A DNA stretch of 64,000 nt from an uncultured Faecalibacterium sp. (GCA_934511465.1 CAKSWG010000008.1:1-64000), one strand, 5' to 3'. Shown: positions 1-9,565, counted from the stretch's first letter. Program-made: numbers and translations. The notes: generated by a model not told the origin, from the sequence alone.

Positions 1-528
1 TACCGCGACGTCGAGAGCCTCAACTACTACAGGATCCTGCGAGAGCAGGACAAGACCGAGGCCGAGACGCTGGACATTATCGCCCAGCGCAGCCGCGACG
101 ACAGCCGCACCCCGATGCAGTGGAATAGCAGCGAAAATGCGGGCTTCACCACTGGCACTCCGTGGATTGGTTTGGCAGACAACTACCGCCAGATCAACGC
201 CGCTGCGGAGATGGACGACCCGGATTCTGTGCGCAGCTTCTACAAAACGCTGGTGCATCTGCGTAAGACACACAAGGTCATCAGCGAGGGCAAGATCGCG
301 TTCCTTTCCCCGGACGATGCGGATCTGCTGGCCTACCGCCGCTATGGTGCCGAAGATGGGGAAGAACTGCTGGTGCTGTGCAACCTGACGGAACACGAAG
401 TGCCCTATGACCTGCCGGAAGGCTGGGCAGGCGCAGAGAAGCTGCTGGGAAACTATCCCGACAGAAACGATGCCCTGCGCCCGTATGAGTGCCTGATCCT
501 GACAAGGGGCATAAGCTCTGTTTCTTAA
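1..528 (+). CDS. GH13 alpha-glucosidase / oligo-1,6-glucosidase, C-terminal part
   Basis: The gene is cut by the window start; the open frame runs from base 1 to a TAA at 526-528. The visible 175 residues carry the end of the catalytic barrel: SRDDSRTPMQW, NAGFTTGTPWI and the following NYRQINAA are typical of oligo-1,6-glucosidases and trehalose-6-phosphate hydrolases (GH13). After that comes the small beta-rich C-terminal domain (FYKTLVHLRKTHKVI, then ELLVLCNLT). Members hydrolyse alpha-1,6 or alpha-1,4 bonds in short malto- or isomalto-oligosaccharides in the cytoplasm. It faces the glycogen phosphorylase gene tail to tail. Substrate cannot be fixed without the N-terminal catalytic residues. 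Confidence 0.85.
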   Translation, partial: YRDVESLNYYRILREQDKTEAETLDIIAQRSRDDSRTPMQWNSSENAGFTTGTPWIGLADNYRQINAAAEMDDPDSVRSFYKTLVHLRKTHKVISEGKIAFLSPDDADLLAYRRYGAEDGEELLVLCNLTEHEVPYDLPEGWAGAEKLLGNYPDRNDALRPYECLILTRGISSVS

Positions 529-618
529 GTTGTTTTTTCAAAACAAAAAACAGGGTACGCCCTGAATAAGACGCACCCTGCCAAAGACCACAGACAACAG
601 CAGTATGTAACAATAAAG

Positions 619-671
619 CAAAAGACCAGAGTTGTAAAGCCTTTTCGGCTAAGGAACTCTGGTCTTTTTGT
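619..671 (+). terminator. Rho-independent terminator between GH13 gene and glgP
   Basis: AAAAGACCAGAGTT pairs with AACTCTGGTCTTTTT, leaving a loop rich in secondary pairing. It lies between two convergent genes and has A and T runs on its two sides, so it can serve both strands. The outer arms resemble those of the terminator after sdaAA (60419-60470). Confidence 0.8.
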
Positions 672-749
672 TGGAGCTTGTGCAACAGCCCCTTTTTCGT
701 TGCTTGGATGATGAGCCTGCTCCGACTGCCATAGGCAAGCTCGCGTAAA

Positions 750-3011
750 TTATTGGCCCAGATGCCAGATGTCGCGGTCATACTCGGCAATGGTGCGGTC
801 GGAGGAGAACATGCCCGCCTTGGCAATGTTCACCAGACACTTGCGCCGCCAGCCCTTCGGGTCGCAGGCGTAATCACTGAGGGCCTGCCCCTTGCGCACA
901 ACGTAGGCGTTGAAGTCCGGCAGGGTCTGGAACCAGTCCTTGTGGATCAGTTCATCGTGCAGGCGGGTCAGGTTTTCGGCGTGACCGGCGGCCAGCATCT
1001 CCGGGCCGGTGAGGAAGTTGATGGCGCGGCGGATGTTGGCATCCCCCTCCACCCACTGGGCGGGGTCGTAGTCGCCCACGGCGTAGCGGTGGATGACCTG
1101 ATCGGAGGTCTGGCCGAAGATATAGATGTTCTCTTCGCCCACCTGCTGGCTGATCTCCACGTTGGCACCGTCCATGGTGCCAAGCGTCAGCGCACCGTTC
1201 AGCATGAACTTCATGTTGCCGGTGCCGGAGGCTTCCTTGGAGGCAAGGCTGATCTGCTCGGACAGGTCGCAGGCGGGGATCAGTTTTTCGGCGGCGGTGA
1301 CGTTGTAGTTCTCCACAAAGACCACCTGTAGCCACTGGGACACTTCCGGGTCTGCGGCGATGACCTTGGACAGGGTCAGCAGGGCGTGGATGATGTCCTT
1401 TGCAATGGTGTAGGCCGGTGCTGCCTTGGCACCAAAGATGCTCACCAGCGGAGCAGCAGGCAGGTGCCCAGCCTTGATCTCGTAGTACTGATGGATGAGG
1501 TACAGCAGGTTCAGCTGCTGGCGTTTGTATTCGTGCAGGCGCTTGGACTGGATATCGAACACAGCATCGGTGTTCACGCTCACCTTCTGGGTGCGCAGCA
1601 GCCAGTCTGCCAGCGCTTCCTTGTTGGCCTTCTTCACGGCGGTCAGCTGGTCCAGCACAGCCTCGTCGTCGGCAAAGGCCAGCAGCTTTTCCAGCTCGGC
1701 GGCGTCCTTGCGGAAGCCGGAGCCGATGTGCTGCTCCAGCGCAGCGGTCAGGCGGGGGTCGCATTCCAGCAGCCAGCGGCGGAAGGTGATGCCGTTGGTC
1801 TTGTTGTTGAACTTCTCCGGGTACAGCTCGTAGAAGCCGTGCAGTTCGGAATTTTTCAAAATTTCGGTGTGCAGCGCCGCCACGCCGTTGGTGGAGTGGG
1901 TGAAGTGGATGTCCATGTGGGCCATGTGCACCCGGTCGTCCTTGTCGATGATGGCAAGGCTCTCGTCCTTGGTGCGGGTGCGGGCCAGCGCATCCAGCTT
2001 TTCGATAATGGGCATCAGCTGGGGCACAACGGCATCCAGATAGGCGCGGGGCCACTTTTCCAGCGCCTCGGCCAGAATGGTGTGGTTGGTGTAGGCGCAG
2101 GTCTTTGTGACGATCTTTACGGCTTCCTCAAATTCGATGCCCTTTTCGCCCAGCAGACGGATCAGCTCCGGGATGACCATGCTGGGGTGGGTGTCGTTGA
2201 TCTGGATGGCGGCGTAGTCGGCCAGATCGTGGTAATCACAGCCCCGGGCGGCGCACTCGGCCAGAATGAGCTGGGCGCCGGCAGAGACCATCAGGTACTG
2301 CTGGTACACTCGCAGGCGGCGGCCTGCCTCGTCGGAATCGTCCGGGTAGAGGAAGAGGGTCAGGTTTTTATCAATGGCGGTCTTGTCGAAGGCAATGCCG
2401 TCGTGGACGATGCTCTCGTCGATGGTGTCAAGGTCAAACAGGTTCAGGGTGTTGGTGCGGCCCTCGTAGCCGGTAACGGCCAGCTTGTACAGCCGGGCGG
2501 TGTATTCTTTGCCCGCCAGCTCCACCGGGTAGGTGATGTCGGTCTTTTCGGCCCAGCTGTGGGCGGTGAGCCACGGGTCGGGCTTTTCGTTTTGCACGCC
2601 GTCCTCAAAGGACTGGTGGAACAGGCCGAAGTGATACCGAAGGCCCACGCCGTCGCCGGGCAGGTTCAGCGTTGCCAGCGAGTCGAGGAAGCAGGCCGCC
2701 AGACGGCCCAGACCGCCGTTGCCCAGAGAAGGCTCCGGCTCCACCTCTTCGATGTCGGAAAGGCTCTTGCCGGCGGCAGCCAGTGCATCGCGGGCTTCAT
2801 CGTACAGCCCCAGATTGATGAGGTTGTTGGACAGCAGCTTGCCGATGAGAAATTCGGCGCTGATATAGTACAGCTTGCGGCCGGTGACCGGCTGCACACG
2901 GTCGGCGCTCTTCTGCCGGACGAGTTCCAGCAGCGCGAGATACAGCTCCTGATTCGTGCAGTCTGCCAGCGGCTTGCCCGTGAGACCCTGTAACGTTTCG
3001 GTAAAGCTCAT
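750..3011 (-). CDS. glgP: Glycogen/starch/maltodextrin phosphorylase
   Basis: A 753-residue GT35 enzyme releasing glucose-1-phosphate from alpha-1,4-glucan chains with pyridoxal phosphate. Visible family marks are [18 protein letters not shown] near residue 90, QINDTHPSM in the middle and the PLP-lysine region [20 protein letters not shown] near residue 550. I chose the ATG at 3011 (MSFTETL) because AAAGGAGG sits 8 bases upstream; the longer open frame reaching 3320 has no family-like sequence. It is somewhat shorter than the roughly 800 residues usual for the family. The AraC regulator at 3305 is divergent and is a candidate controller. With MalQ it would turn dextrins into glucose-1-phosphate and short oligosaccharides. 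Confidence 0.96.
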   Translation of the reverse strand: MSFTETLQGLTGKPLADCTNQELYLALLELVRQKSADRVQPVTGRKLYYISAEFLIGKLLSNNLINLGLYDEARDALAAAGKSLSDIEEVEPEPSLGNGGLGRLAACFLDSLATLNLPGDGVGLRYHFGLFHQSFEDGVQNEKPDPWLTAHSWAEKTDITYPVELAGKEYTARLYKLAVTGYEGRTNTLNLFDLDTIDESIVHDGIAFDKTAIDKNLTLFLYPDDSDEAGRRLRVYQQYLMVSAGAQLILAECAARGCDYHDLADYAAIQINDTHPSMVIPELIRLLGEKGIEFEEAVKIVTKTCAYTNHTILAEALEKWPRAYLDAVVPQLMPIIEKLDALARTRTKDESLAIIDKDDRVHMAHMDIHFTHSTNGVAALHTEILKNSELHGFYELYPEKFNNKTNGITFRRWLLECDPRLTAALEQHIGSGFRKDAAELEKLLAFADDEAVLDQLTAVKKANKEALADWLLRTQKVSVNTDAVFDIQSKRLHEYKRQQLNLLYLIHQYYEIKAGHLPAAPLVSIFGAKAAPAYTIAKDIIHALLTLSKVIAADPEVSQWLQVVFVENYNVTAAEKLIPACDLSEQISLASKEASGTGNMKFMLNGALTLGTMDGANVEISQQVGEENIYIFGQTSDQVIHRYAVGDYDPAQWVEGDANIRRAINFLTGPEMLAAGHAENLTRLHDELIHKDWFQTLPDFNAYVVRKGQALSDYACDPKGWRRKCLVNIAKAGMFSSDRTIAEYDRDIWHLGQ

Positions 3012-3177
3012 AAATGCATCCTCCTTTGTTAGGGTATATCCGAAAAGTCGAAAATTTAGTCTATTTCTACAAGCACAGCCGGATCTTGCGTGAAACAGCC
3101 TTGAGATCCGCAAAGGATCCCTGCGGCTCTTTGCCTCAGAGCCCGCTTGTGCTTGCGAAATATTCGTCATTTTCTTT

Positions 3178-3203
3178 GTTTTCCGATACACCTTACGGAA
3201 AAC
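3178..3203. other. Inverted repeat in glgP-araC intergenic region
   Basis: GTTTTCCG and CGGAAAAC flank a 10-base spacer in the divergent region between glgP and the AraC gene. It could be an operator or a hairpin; no protein can be assigned from sequence alone. Confidence 0.4.
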
Positions 3204-3252
3204 AGGTTTGACATCTGTACTTCCAGATATACCACATAAAACAATCAAAATC

Positions 3253-3282
3253 TTGCCTAAAAAGTGCAGACTGTGGTACAAT
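3253..3282 (+). promoter_or_regulatory. Putative promoter of the AraC-family gene
   Basis: TTGCCT is followed after 18 bases by TACAAT, preceded by TG in the extended -10 position. The predicted start of transcription is about 15 bases before the ATG at 3305, leaving just room for the GGGAGG ribosome site. Confidence 0.4.
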
Positions 3283-3304
3283 CCTATCATCGGGAGGTGA
3301 GACG

Positions 3305-4162
3305 ATGCAAAATCAAGCATCTTTGCAGGAGACCAAGCAGCACGGTGCCGTGCGGTTTCCCTTCAATCTGTATCCCTGCACCATTCCGGGGGACTTTCCG
3401 CAGGTGGCGCTCCACTGGCAGGAGAGCATGGAGCTGGTCTTTGTCAAGCGGGGCACAGGGCTGGTGCAGGTGGGCGCTGAGAGCTGCCCGGCCCGCATGG
3501 GGGACATCTTTATTTTTACGCCCGGCACCCTCCACGCCCTGCGGCAGGCCGAGGGGCAGTGCATGGAATACGAAAATATCATTTTTGAGCTGGAGCTTCT
3601 GGGCGGTGCAGAGGACCTTTGCGCCGAGAAATATCTGCTTCCACTGCAAAGCGGGCGCCTGTCGCTGCCGGCGCGGCTGACCCCGAACGACCTGTGCTAT
3701 CTTCCGGCTGCTGCCTGCCTGCGGGAGGTGGAGGAAGCCAACCGTGCCAAGCTCCCCGGCTACGAGCTGCGGGTCAAGGGGGCGCTGCTGCGCTTCCTCT
3801 CCCTGCTCATTGCGCAGGGGAAGCAGCAGCTCCCCGCAGAAACAGCCGACACCCAGCGGCTGAAAGCCGTTCTGCAATGGCTCGCGGCCCATTATGCCGA
3901 GACGCTCCGGGTCGCCGATGCCGCCGGGGTCTGCTCCTTCAGCGCCAGCCATTTCATGCGCTGGTTCCGGCAGATGACCGGGCAGAGCTTTGTGGCCTTT
4001 CTGAACGAGTATCGGCTGAATGCCGCCGCCGAGGCGTTGCAGACCACGGATGAGACCGTCCTGACCATCGCCTCCCGGTGCGGGTTTGAAAATCTCTCCT
4101 ATTTTAACCGGGCGTTCAAGGCACACTTTGGCATGACACCGCGGGAATACCGGAAAAAATAA
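3305..4162 (+). CDS. AraC-family transcriptional regulator with N-terminal cupin domain
   Basis: The 285-residue protein starts behind CGGGAGGTGAGACG. Residues 1-150 form a cupin sensor ([30 protein letters not shown]). The last 100 residues are the two helix-turn-helix motifs of AraC/XylS proteins, with [18 protein letters not shown] and the signature [20 protein letters not shown] ending in TPREYRKK. Such proteins sense a sugar and activate sugar-use genes. Its divergent neighbour is glgP, which makes glucan degradation the likely target, but this is inference. It ends immediately before a strong bidirectional terminator. Confidence 0.92.
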   Translation: MQNQASLQETKQHGAVRFPFNLYPCTIPGDFPQVALHWQESMELVFVKRGTGLVQVGAESCPARMGDIFIFTPGTLHALRQAEGQCMEYENIIFELELLGGAEDLCAEKYLLPLQSGRLSLPARLTPNDLCYLPAAACLREVEEANRAKLPGYELRVKGALLRFLSLLIAQGKQQLPAETADTQRLKAVLQWLAAHYAETLRVADAAGVCSFSASHFMRWFRQMTGQSFVAFLNEYRLNAAAEALQTTDETVLTIASRCGFENLSYFNRAFKAHFGMTPREYRKK

Positions 4163-4164
4163 AA

Positions 4165-4204
4165 AACGGCACCTGCCAGCGCAGCAGGTGCCGTTTTTAT
4201 TTTT
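4165..4204 (+). terminator. Bidirectional terminator between araC and lacI-type genes
   Basis: AAAACGGCACCTGC pairs with GCAGGTGCCGTTTT around a CAGC loop. It lies between the convergent ends of the AraC and LacI genes. Confidence 0.9.
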
Positions 4205-4208
4205 GAGG

Positions 4209-5234
4209 TCAGACCTCCGGCGGCGGGCAGCAGCTCTCCCGCGGGATGAGCTTGTGCGGCACGATGATCTTGGTTGCCAGAAGGTTCGGGTTCTCGATGT
4301 GGTTGATGGTCTGGCTGGCGGCTTCCATGCCCAGCTGGTAGGGGTTCACGTCCACGGTGGTCAGCTGCGGGCTGGTGATGCGGGAGAACAGCGAGTTATT
4401 GAAGGAAACGATGGAAAGGTCTTTCGGGACGTGCAGCCCCAGCTTGCCGCAGAACTGTTCCAGCACCACAGCAAGAATATCATCGCTGACCAGCATGGCG
4501 GTGGGGCGGTCCGGCGCGGTGAGCAGGGCCTTCAGCATTTCTTCGTACGCATCGTTCAGGGTGTCGATCTCCACGCAGTCCTCTTCGCGGGGGGTGATGC
4601 CATGCTTGAGCAGGGACATCTGGTAGCCGCGCTTACGCTCTGCCGAAAACAGCATGGCATTGCTGACACCAAAATAGGCAATGCGGCGGTGGCCCATCTC
4701 ATAGAGGTAGTCGGCGGCTTCCTCTCCGGCAAGGGCGTTGTCGTTGTCGATATAGATAGTCTGGTTGGCGGACTGTGCCGCCTTGCCCACAATGACGTGG
4801 AGCAGCCCTTCGCCGCGCAGATAGGCCGCCACAGGGCAGTCCTTTTTGGAATAAAGCAGGATGAAACCATCTGCCTGCGCGTTGGCCACCATGCTCTGGA
4901 TGGCGTCCAGAACCTCTGCATCGTCCTGCCCGGTGATGACCGTGTTCACATACCGCCGCTGGTTGCAGAACTGCCCGATGCCGCGGATGATCTCCAGATG
5001 GAATGCATTTTCGTAGACGTCCCGCTGGGAGGAGGGCAGAATGATGCCGATGGTCTTGGAAAAAGCTTCCACTGGTTCGGCTTCAAAGTTCGGCTCATAG
5101 CCCAGCTGTGCCATGATGCGGCGCACCCGCTCCTTGGTGTCCCGGCTGATGGAAGGGCTGTCCTTGCAGGTGCGGGACACCGTGGAGGGGGAGACCCCCG
5201 CTGCTGCGGCGACATCCTTGATGGTAACTGCCAT
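4209..5234 (-). CDS. LacI-family repressor, probable maltose operon regulator
   Basis: A 341-residue LacI/GalR protein. The N-terminus TIKDVAAAAGVSPSTVSR is the DNA-binding helix-turn-helix and hinge start; the rest is a periplasmic-binding-like sensor with SDDILAVVLEQ and VDVNPYQLGMEAA. The ATG at 5234 is chosen because GGGAGGAAC lies 5 bases upstream and the HTH then begins at residue 4; the 20 extra upstream codons are unrelated to the family. It is divergent from the PTS-mapP-malQ operon, and the shared region holds several TTGCGYAA palindromes, so it probably represses itself and the operon. The effector is not visible; a maltose-type (MalR) role is inferred from the neighbours. Confidence 0.93.
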   Translation of the reverse strand: MAVTIKDVAAAAGVSPSTVSRTCKDSPSISRDTKERVRRIMAQLGYEPNFEAEPVEAFSKTIGIILPSSQRDVYENAFHLEIIRGIGQFCNQRRYVNTVITGQDDAEVLDAIQSMVANAQADGFILLYSKKDCPVAAYLRGEGLLHVIVGKAAQSANQTIYIDNDNALAGEEAADYLYEMGHRRIAYFGVSNAMLFSAERKRGYQMSLLKHGITPREEDCVEIDTLNDAYEEMLKALLTAPDRPTAMLVSDDILAVVLEQFCGKLGLHVPKDLSIVSFNNSLFSRITSPQLTTVDVNPYQLGMEAASQTINHIENPNLLATKIIVPHKLIPRESCCPPPEV

Positions 5235-5297
5235 GATTTGTTCCTCCCGGATCGATGTTGCTTCTATTGTAAAGCCGTTTGCACGCAATGTCAATGT

Positions 5298-5317
5298 TTG
5301 CGCAAAGAGTTGCGCAA
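5298..5317. promoter_or_regulatory. Tandem TTGCGCAA palindromes near lacI-type gene start
   Basis: TTGCGCAA occurs at 5298-5305 and again at 5310-5317, 64 bases upstream of the LacI gene start. Both are perfect 8-bp palindromes with the same half-site (TTGCG) as the operator beside the PTS promoter, which suggests autoregulation. Confidence 0.6.
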
Positions 5318-5419
5318 ATCGTGCAATGTGTCACTCTGCGTACCTTCGACAACTTTCACAAAGAATCTTTTAATGTGTTGTGGAAAACGTAGAAAGTTTA
5401 TTTTTGCCATAGAAAACTC

Positions 5420-5448
5420 TTGTAAAAATTGCGGAGTTGGATTATTCT
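5420..5448 (+). promoter_or_regulatory. Putative promoter of PTS-mapP-malQ operon
   Basis: TTGTAA (5420-5425) and TATTCT (5443-5448) are 17 bases apart. The predicted transcription start falls inside the palindrome at 5451-5468, a classic position for repression. Confidence 0.5.
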
Positions 5449-5450
5449 TG

Positions 5451-5468
5451 TTGCGTAAAGTTACGCAA
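5451..5468. promoter_or_regulatory. Probable LacI-family operator
   Basis: TTGCGTAA-AG-TTACGCAA is a perfect 8-bp inverted repeat about the expected transcription start of the PTS operon. A related imperfect copy, GGCGCAAC-AC-TTGCGTAA, follows at about 5473-5490. The half-site matches the palindromes in front of the divergent repressor gene. Confidence 0.65.
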
Positions 5469-5521
5469 ACGTGGCGCAACACTTGCGTAAAACGATGCAA
5501 AAGGAAACAAGGAGGAACATC

Positions 5522-7204
5522 ATGGCAACAACAAAAGCGGCTCCGGGCAAAAAGGGGCTCATCAACTTCGACTTTTTACAAAAGCTGGGCAAGGTGCTGA
5601 TGACGGTCATCGCCGTCATGCCCGCTGCCGGTCTGATGATCAGTCTGGGCAAGCTGGTGCAGATGGGCGGCGGCGACATTGCGGCAGTCATGACCATCGG
5701 CACCACCATGGAGAACATCGGCTGGGCGGTCATCAACAATCTGCACATCCTGTTCGCCGTGGCCATCGGCGGCAGCTGGGCAAAGGAGCGTGCAGGCGGT
5801 GCCTTTGCAGCAGTGCTGGCATTTGCCCTCATCAACGTGATCACCGGCAACATCTTCGGCGTTACCAGCGCCATGCTGGCAGACCCCAATGCCGTGACCC
5901 ACACCCTGTTCGGGCAGGAGATCGCCGTCAACGGCTACTTTACCTCCGTGCTGGGTGCTCCGGCCCTGAACATGGGCGTGTTCGTGGGCATCATCGCCGG
6001 TTTTGTGGGCGGTGTGGCTTACAATAAATACTATAACTTCCGCAAGCTGCCGGATGCACTGGCTTTCTTCAACGGCAAGCGCTTCGTGCCCATGGTGGTC
6101 ATTGCCTACTCGGTGGTCATTTCCATCGTGCTGTCGCTGTTCTGGCCTGTCGTCCAGACCGGCATCAACAACTTCGGCATCTGGATCGCCAACTCTTCCG
6201 AGACCTCTCCCGTTCTGGCTCCGTTCATCTATGGCACGCTGGAACGTCTGTTGCTGCCCTTCGGTCTGCACCACATGCTGACCATCCCCATGAACTACAC
6301 CTCCTTCGGCGGCACCTACACCATCGCCACCGGCGTCAATGCAGGCAGTCAGGTGTTTGGCCAGGACCCGCTGTGGCTGGCATGGGCCAACGACCTCATC
6401 AACTTCAAGAAGGCCGGCGACATGGCTGCTTACAACAACCTGCTGGCTACCGTTACCCCCGCCCGCTTCAAGGTAGGCCAGATGATCGGCGCTACCGGTT
6501 TGCTGCTGGGCATCGCACTGGCCATGTACCGCCGTGTGGATGCCGACAAGCGCGCAAACTATAAGTCCATGTTCATCTCCACCGCACTGGCCGTGTTCCT
6601 GACCGGCGTTACCGAGCCGCTGGAATTCATGTTCATGTTCTGCGCCATGCCGCTGTACATCGTGTACGCACTGCTGCAGGGTTGTGCTTTCGCCATGGCA
6701 GGCATCATCCATCTGCGCCTGCACTCCTTCGGCAATCTGGAATTCATCACCCGCATCCCCATGTCCCTGCAGGCCGGTCTGGGCGGCGACATCATCAACT
6801 TTGTGATCTGCGTGATCGCGTTCTTTGCCATCGGCTACGTTGTGGCTTACTTCATGATCGGCAAGCTCCAGCTGGCCACGCCGGGCCGTCTGGGCAACTA
6901 TACCGATGACAACGCGGACGATTCCGCTGCCGACGCAAAGACCGAGAAGAAGGCCGACAAAAAGTCCGGCAACGGTCAGGCCGAGCGCATCATTGCCCTG
7001 CTGGGCGGCCGGGAGAACATCGTGCTGGTGGATGCCTGCATGACCCGTCTGCGCGTTACCGTGAAGGACCCCGCCAAGGTGGCCGACCTTGCCGCATGGA
7101 AGGCCGAGGGTGCCCTGAGCCTGCTGGTGAAGGGCGACGGCATTCAGGCTGTGTACGGCCCCAAGGCAGACGTTCTGAAATCTGACATCAACGATATTCT
7201 GTAA
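5522..7204 (+). CDS. PTS glucose/maltose-type EIICB permease
   Basis: The 560-residue protein imports and phosphorylates a sugar. Residues 10-450 are the EIIC membrane domain of the glucose-maltose-GlcNAc family (MPAAGLMISLGKL, PFGLHHMLTIPMNYT, TGVTEPLEFMFMFCAMPLY). After an acidic/lysine linker near 460-490 comes EIIB (IALLGGRENIVLVDACMTRLRV), whose Cys in DACMTRL accepts phosphate from EIIA. No EIIA domain is fused or adjacent, so it must be supplied from elsewhere. The ATG at 5522 has GGAGG 6 bases upstream; the longer frame adds 17 codons of leader. The neighbours mapP and malQ point to maltose as substrate (MalT/MalX type). Confidence 0.93.
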   Translation: MATTKAAPGKKGLINFDFLQKLGKVLMTVIAVMPAAGLMISLGKLVQMGGGDIAAVMTIGTTMENIGWAVINNLHILFAVAIGGSWAKERAGGAFAAVLAFALINVITGNIFGVTSAMLADPNAVTHTLFGQEIAVNGYFTSVLGAPALNMGVFVGIIAGFVGGVAYNKYYNFRKLPDALAFFNGKRFVPMVVIAYSVVISIVLSLFWPVVQTGINNFGIWIANSSETSPVLAPFIYGTLERLLLPFGLHHMLTIPMNYTSFGGTYTIATGVNAGSQVFGQDPLWLAWANDLINFKKAGDMAAYNNLLATVTPARFKVGQMIGATGLLLGIALAMYRRVDADKRANYKSMFISTALAVFLTGVTEPLEFMFMFCAMPLYIVYALLQGCAFAMAGIIHLRLHSFGNLEFITRIPMSLQAGLGGDIINFVICVIAFFAIGYVVAYFMIGKLQLATPGRLGNYTDDNADDSAADAKTEKKADKKSGNGQAERIIALLGGRENIVLVDACMTRLRVTVKDPAKVADLAAWKAEGALSLLVKGDGIQAVYGPKADVLKSDINDIL

Positions 7205-7210
7205 AAAACT

Positions 7211-8029
7211 ATGAAACTGCTGACTTTGAATACCCACAGCCTTATCATACCGGAGCATGAGGCAAAGCGGGAGATCTTTGTAAACTTCATTGCAAAGGAG
7301 CAGCCGGAGGTGTTCGCCCTGCAGGAGGTGAACCAGACCGCCGCCGCTCCGCTGCTGGGGGACGCTCCGGCAGGCTACTATCCCTGCCCCGGCAACAATA
7401 TACCGCTGAAAGCGGACAACCACGCCGCAGCGGTGGCCCGGATGCTGGAAGCGCGGGGCGTGCACTACTATTGGAGCTGGCTCCCGGCAAAGGTCGGCTA
7501 CGACATTTACGATGAGGGCGCGGCAGTGTTCAGCCGTGCGCCCATCACCGCTGCCGAAAACCTGCTGCTGAGCAAAACAAACGATTACAGCAACTGGAAA
7601 ACCCGCCGCACACTGGGCGTCTGTGCAGGAGATGTCTGGTATTATACGGTGCATCTGGGCTGGTGGAAGGACGAAGTGGAGCCTTTTGCCCCCCAGTGGG
7701 AAACGCTGTCGCAGGCGGCTGGCGCAAAAAAGACCGCCTTTTTGCTGGGCGACTTCAACAGCGAAGCGGATGTGCGGGGCGAGGGCTACGACCTTGTTCT
7801 CCGCAGCGGCTGGCAGGATACCTATCAGCTGGCGCAGCAGCGGGACGAGGGCTACACGGTGGTGGAGGCCATTGACGGCTGGCGGGATGCCCCGGATGCC
7901 GAGGCCAAAAAGCGCATCGACCAGATCTGGTGCTCCAAAGCGGTGCCCGTAAAAAGCAGCCGGGTGGTGTTTGGCGGCCTACAGGAGCCGCAGGTGTCCG
8001 ACCACGCCGGCGTTCTGATCGAGTTATAA
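7211..8029 (+). CDS. mapP: Maltose-6'-phosphate phosphatase-like endonuclease/exonuclease/phosphatase protein
   Basis: 272 residues of the EEP fold. Visible sites are LLTLNTH at the start, ALQEVNQ (metal Glu), YDEGAAVFSRAPI, the LLGDFNSE motif and the final SDHAGVLIEL with the catalytic Asp-His. The sequence matches the pattern of MapP, described in Enterococcus faecalis as the phosphatase that dephosphorylates maltose-6'-phosphate after PTS uptake. It lies 6 bases after the EIICB stop and 16 before malQ. There is no clear ribosome site in the 6-base gap, so translational coupling is likely. Other EEP proteins are nucleases; the operon context favours the sugar-phosphatase role. Confidence 0.85.
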   Translation: MKLLTLNTHSLIIPEHEAKREIFVNFIAKEQPEVFALQEVNQTAAAPLLGDAPAGYYPCPGNNIPLKADNHAAAVARMLEARGVHYYWSWLPAKVGYDIYDEGAAVFSRAPITAAENLLLSKTNDYSNWKTRRTLGVCAGDVWYYTVHLGWWKDEVEPFAPQWETLSQAAGAKKTAFLLGDFNSEADVRGEGYDLVLRSGWQDTYQLAQQRDEGYTVVEAIDGWRDAPDAEAKKRIDQIWCSKAVPVKSSRVVFGGLQEPQVSDHAGVLIEL

Positions 8030-8045
8030 AGGAAGGGAATCGAAG

Positions 8046-9548
8046 ATGCAGAGAAGTGCAGGCATTTTGCTGCCCATCAGCAGTCTGCCGTCCCCTTACG
8101 GCATCGGCTGCTTCTCGCAGGAAGCATACGACTTTGTGGATTGGCTCAAGGAAGCCGGGCAGACCTATTGGCAGATCCTGCCGCTGGGTGTTACCAGCTA
8201 CGGCGACAGCCCCTACCAGAGCTTTTCCGCCTTTGCGGGCAACCCGTATTTCATCAGTCTGGATGCACTGGTGGAGGAAGGAGTGCTGACCGCCGACGAG
8301 TGCAAAAAGGCAAACTTTGGCCGCAAGGCAGACGACATCAACTACAGCCGACTGTATACAGAGCGCGGCCGTCTGCTGCGGCTGGCGTACTCCCGCAGCG
8401 ACATCGGCCACAACGAAGCGTTTACGGCGTTCTGTGAGAAAAACAAGTGGTGGCTGGATGATTTTGCGCTGTTCATGGCAGTGAAGGACCGCTTTGAGGG
8501 CAAGCCGTGGATCGAGTGGGCCGAGGACATCCGCCTGCGCTGGCAGCCCGCCATGGACTACTACCGCCGGGAGCTGTACTTTGAGGTGGAGTACCACAAG
8601 TATCTCCAGTTCAAATTCGACGAGCAGTGGCGCAGGCTGAAGGCCTACGCCAACAGCAAGGGCATCCGGATCATCGGCGATATCCCCATCTATGTGGCGC
8701 TGGACTCGGCGGACGCATGGGCAAACCCCGGGCTGTTCCAGCTGGATCAAAAAAATCTGCCCACGGCGGTGGCGGGTGTTCCCCCGGATGGATTTTCCCC
8801 CACCGGCCAGCTCTGGGGCAATCCGCTCTACCGCTGGGAAGCCCACCGCGAAACCGGCTATCAGTGGTGGATCACCCGCCTGTGGTACTGCTTTGAGCTG
8901 TACGACGTGGTGCGCATCGACCACTTCCGCGGCTTCGATGAGTATTTCTCCATCCCCTACGGCAGCGAGACTGCGGCAGCGGGCCACTGGGAGAAGGGCC
9001 CCGGCATCGAGCTGTTCCGCGCTGTAGAGCAGGCATTGGGCAAGCGGGAGATCATTGCAGAGGACCTCGGCTACATGAGCGACACCGTGCGCCAGTTGGT
9101 GCGGGACAGCGGTTTCCCCGGCATGAAGGTGCTGGAATTTGCCTTTGACTCCCGGGATACCGGCAGTGCCAGCGACTACCTGCCCCACAATTACCCTGTG
9201 AACAGCGTGGCCTATACCGGTACCCACGACAACGAGACACTGGTCTCGTGGTACCAGACCGTCACCGATGCCGAGCGTGCCATGGTGCGGGACTATCTGT
9301 ACGACTACGCCACCCCGGAGGAGCAGCTCTATAAAAGCATGATCGCACTGATCCTGCGCAGCGCAGCGGCGACCTGCATCGTTCCCATGCAGGACTGGCT
9401 GGGGCTGGACAACTCTGCCCGCATCAACAAGCCCTCCACCGTGGGCCAGAACTGGCGCTGGCGGCTGAAAAAGACCCAGCTGACCAAAAAGCTCCAAAAG
9501 GAGATCTGCCAGCTGACCACCCGCTACGGCCGGATGAACTGGGCGTAA
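8046..9548 (+). CDS. malQ: 4-alpha-glucanotransferase (amylomaltase), copy 1
   Basis: A 500-residue GH77 enzyme that transfers alpha-1,4-glucan segments between malto-oligosaccharides and releases glucose. Diagnostic segments are LLPISSLPSPYGIGCF at the N-terminus, GDSPYQSFSAFAGNPYF, IIGDIPIYVALDSADAW, RIDHFRGFDEYFSIP with the nucleophile Asp, IAEDLGYM with the acid/base Glu and YTGTHDNETL. AAGGAAGGGA precedes the ATG. As the last gene of the PTS-mapP operon it would act on free maltose from MapP, building dextrins for glycogen phosphorylase. A second malQ lies at 37035. Confidence 0.97.
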   Translation: MQRSAGILLPISSLPSPYGIGCFSQEAYDFVDWLKEAGQTYWQILPLGVTSYGDSPYQSFSAFAGNPYFISLDALVEEGVLTADECKKANFGRKADDINYSRLYTERGRLLRLAYSRSDIGHNEAFTAFCEKNKWWLDDFALFMAVKDRFEGKPWIEWAEDIRLRWQPAMDYYRRELYFEVEYHKYLQFKFDEQWRRLKAYANSKGIRIIGDIPIYVALDSADAWANPGLFQLDQKNLPTAVAGVPPDGFSPTGQLWGNPLYRWEAHRETGYQWWITRLWYCFELYDVVRIDHFRGFDEYFSIPYGSETAAAGHWEKGPGIELFRAVEQALGKREIIAEDLGYMSDTVRQLVRDSGFPGMKVLEFAFDSRDTGSASDYLPHNYPVNSVAYTGTHDNETLVSWYQTVTDAERAMVRDYLYDYATPEEQLYKSMIALILRSAAATCIVPMQDWLGLDNSARINKPSTVGQNWRWRLKKTQLTKKLQKEICQLTTRYGRMNWA

Positions 9549-9565
9549 CAGGATAGAAATGAAAG

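Noticed and set aside
3014-3211. Small plus-strand frame of 65 codons between glgP and araC
   Set aside because: No ribosome site, it covers hairpins and the divergent promoter region, and the composition is unlike neighbouring genes.
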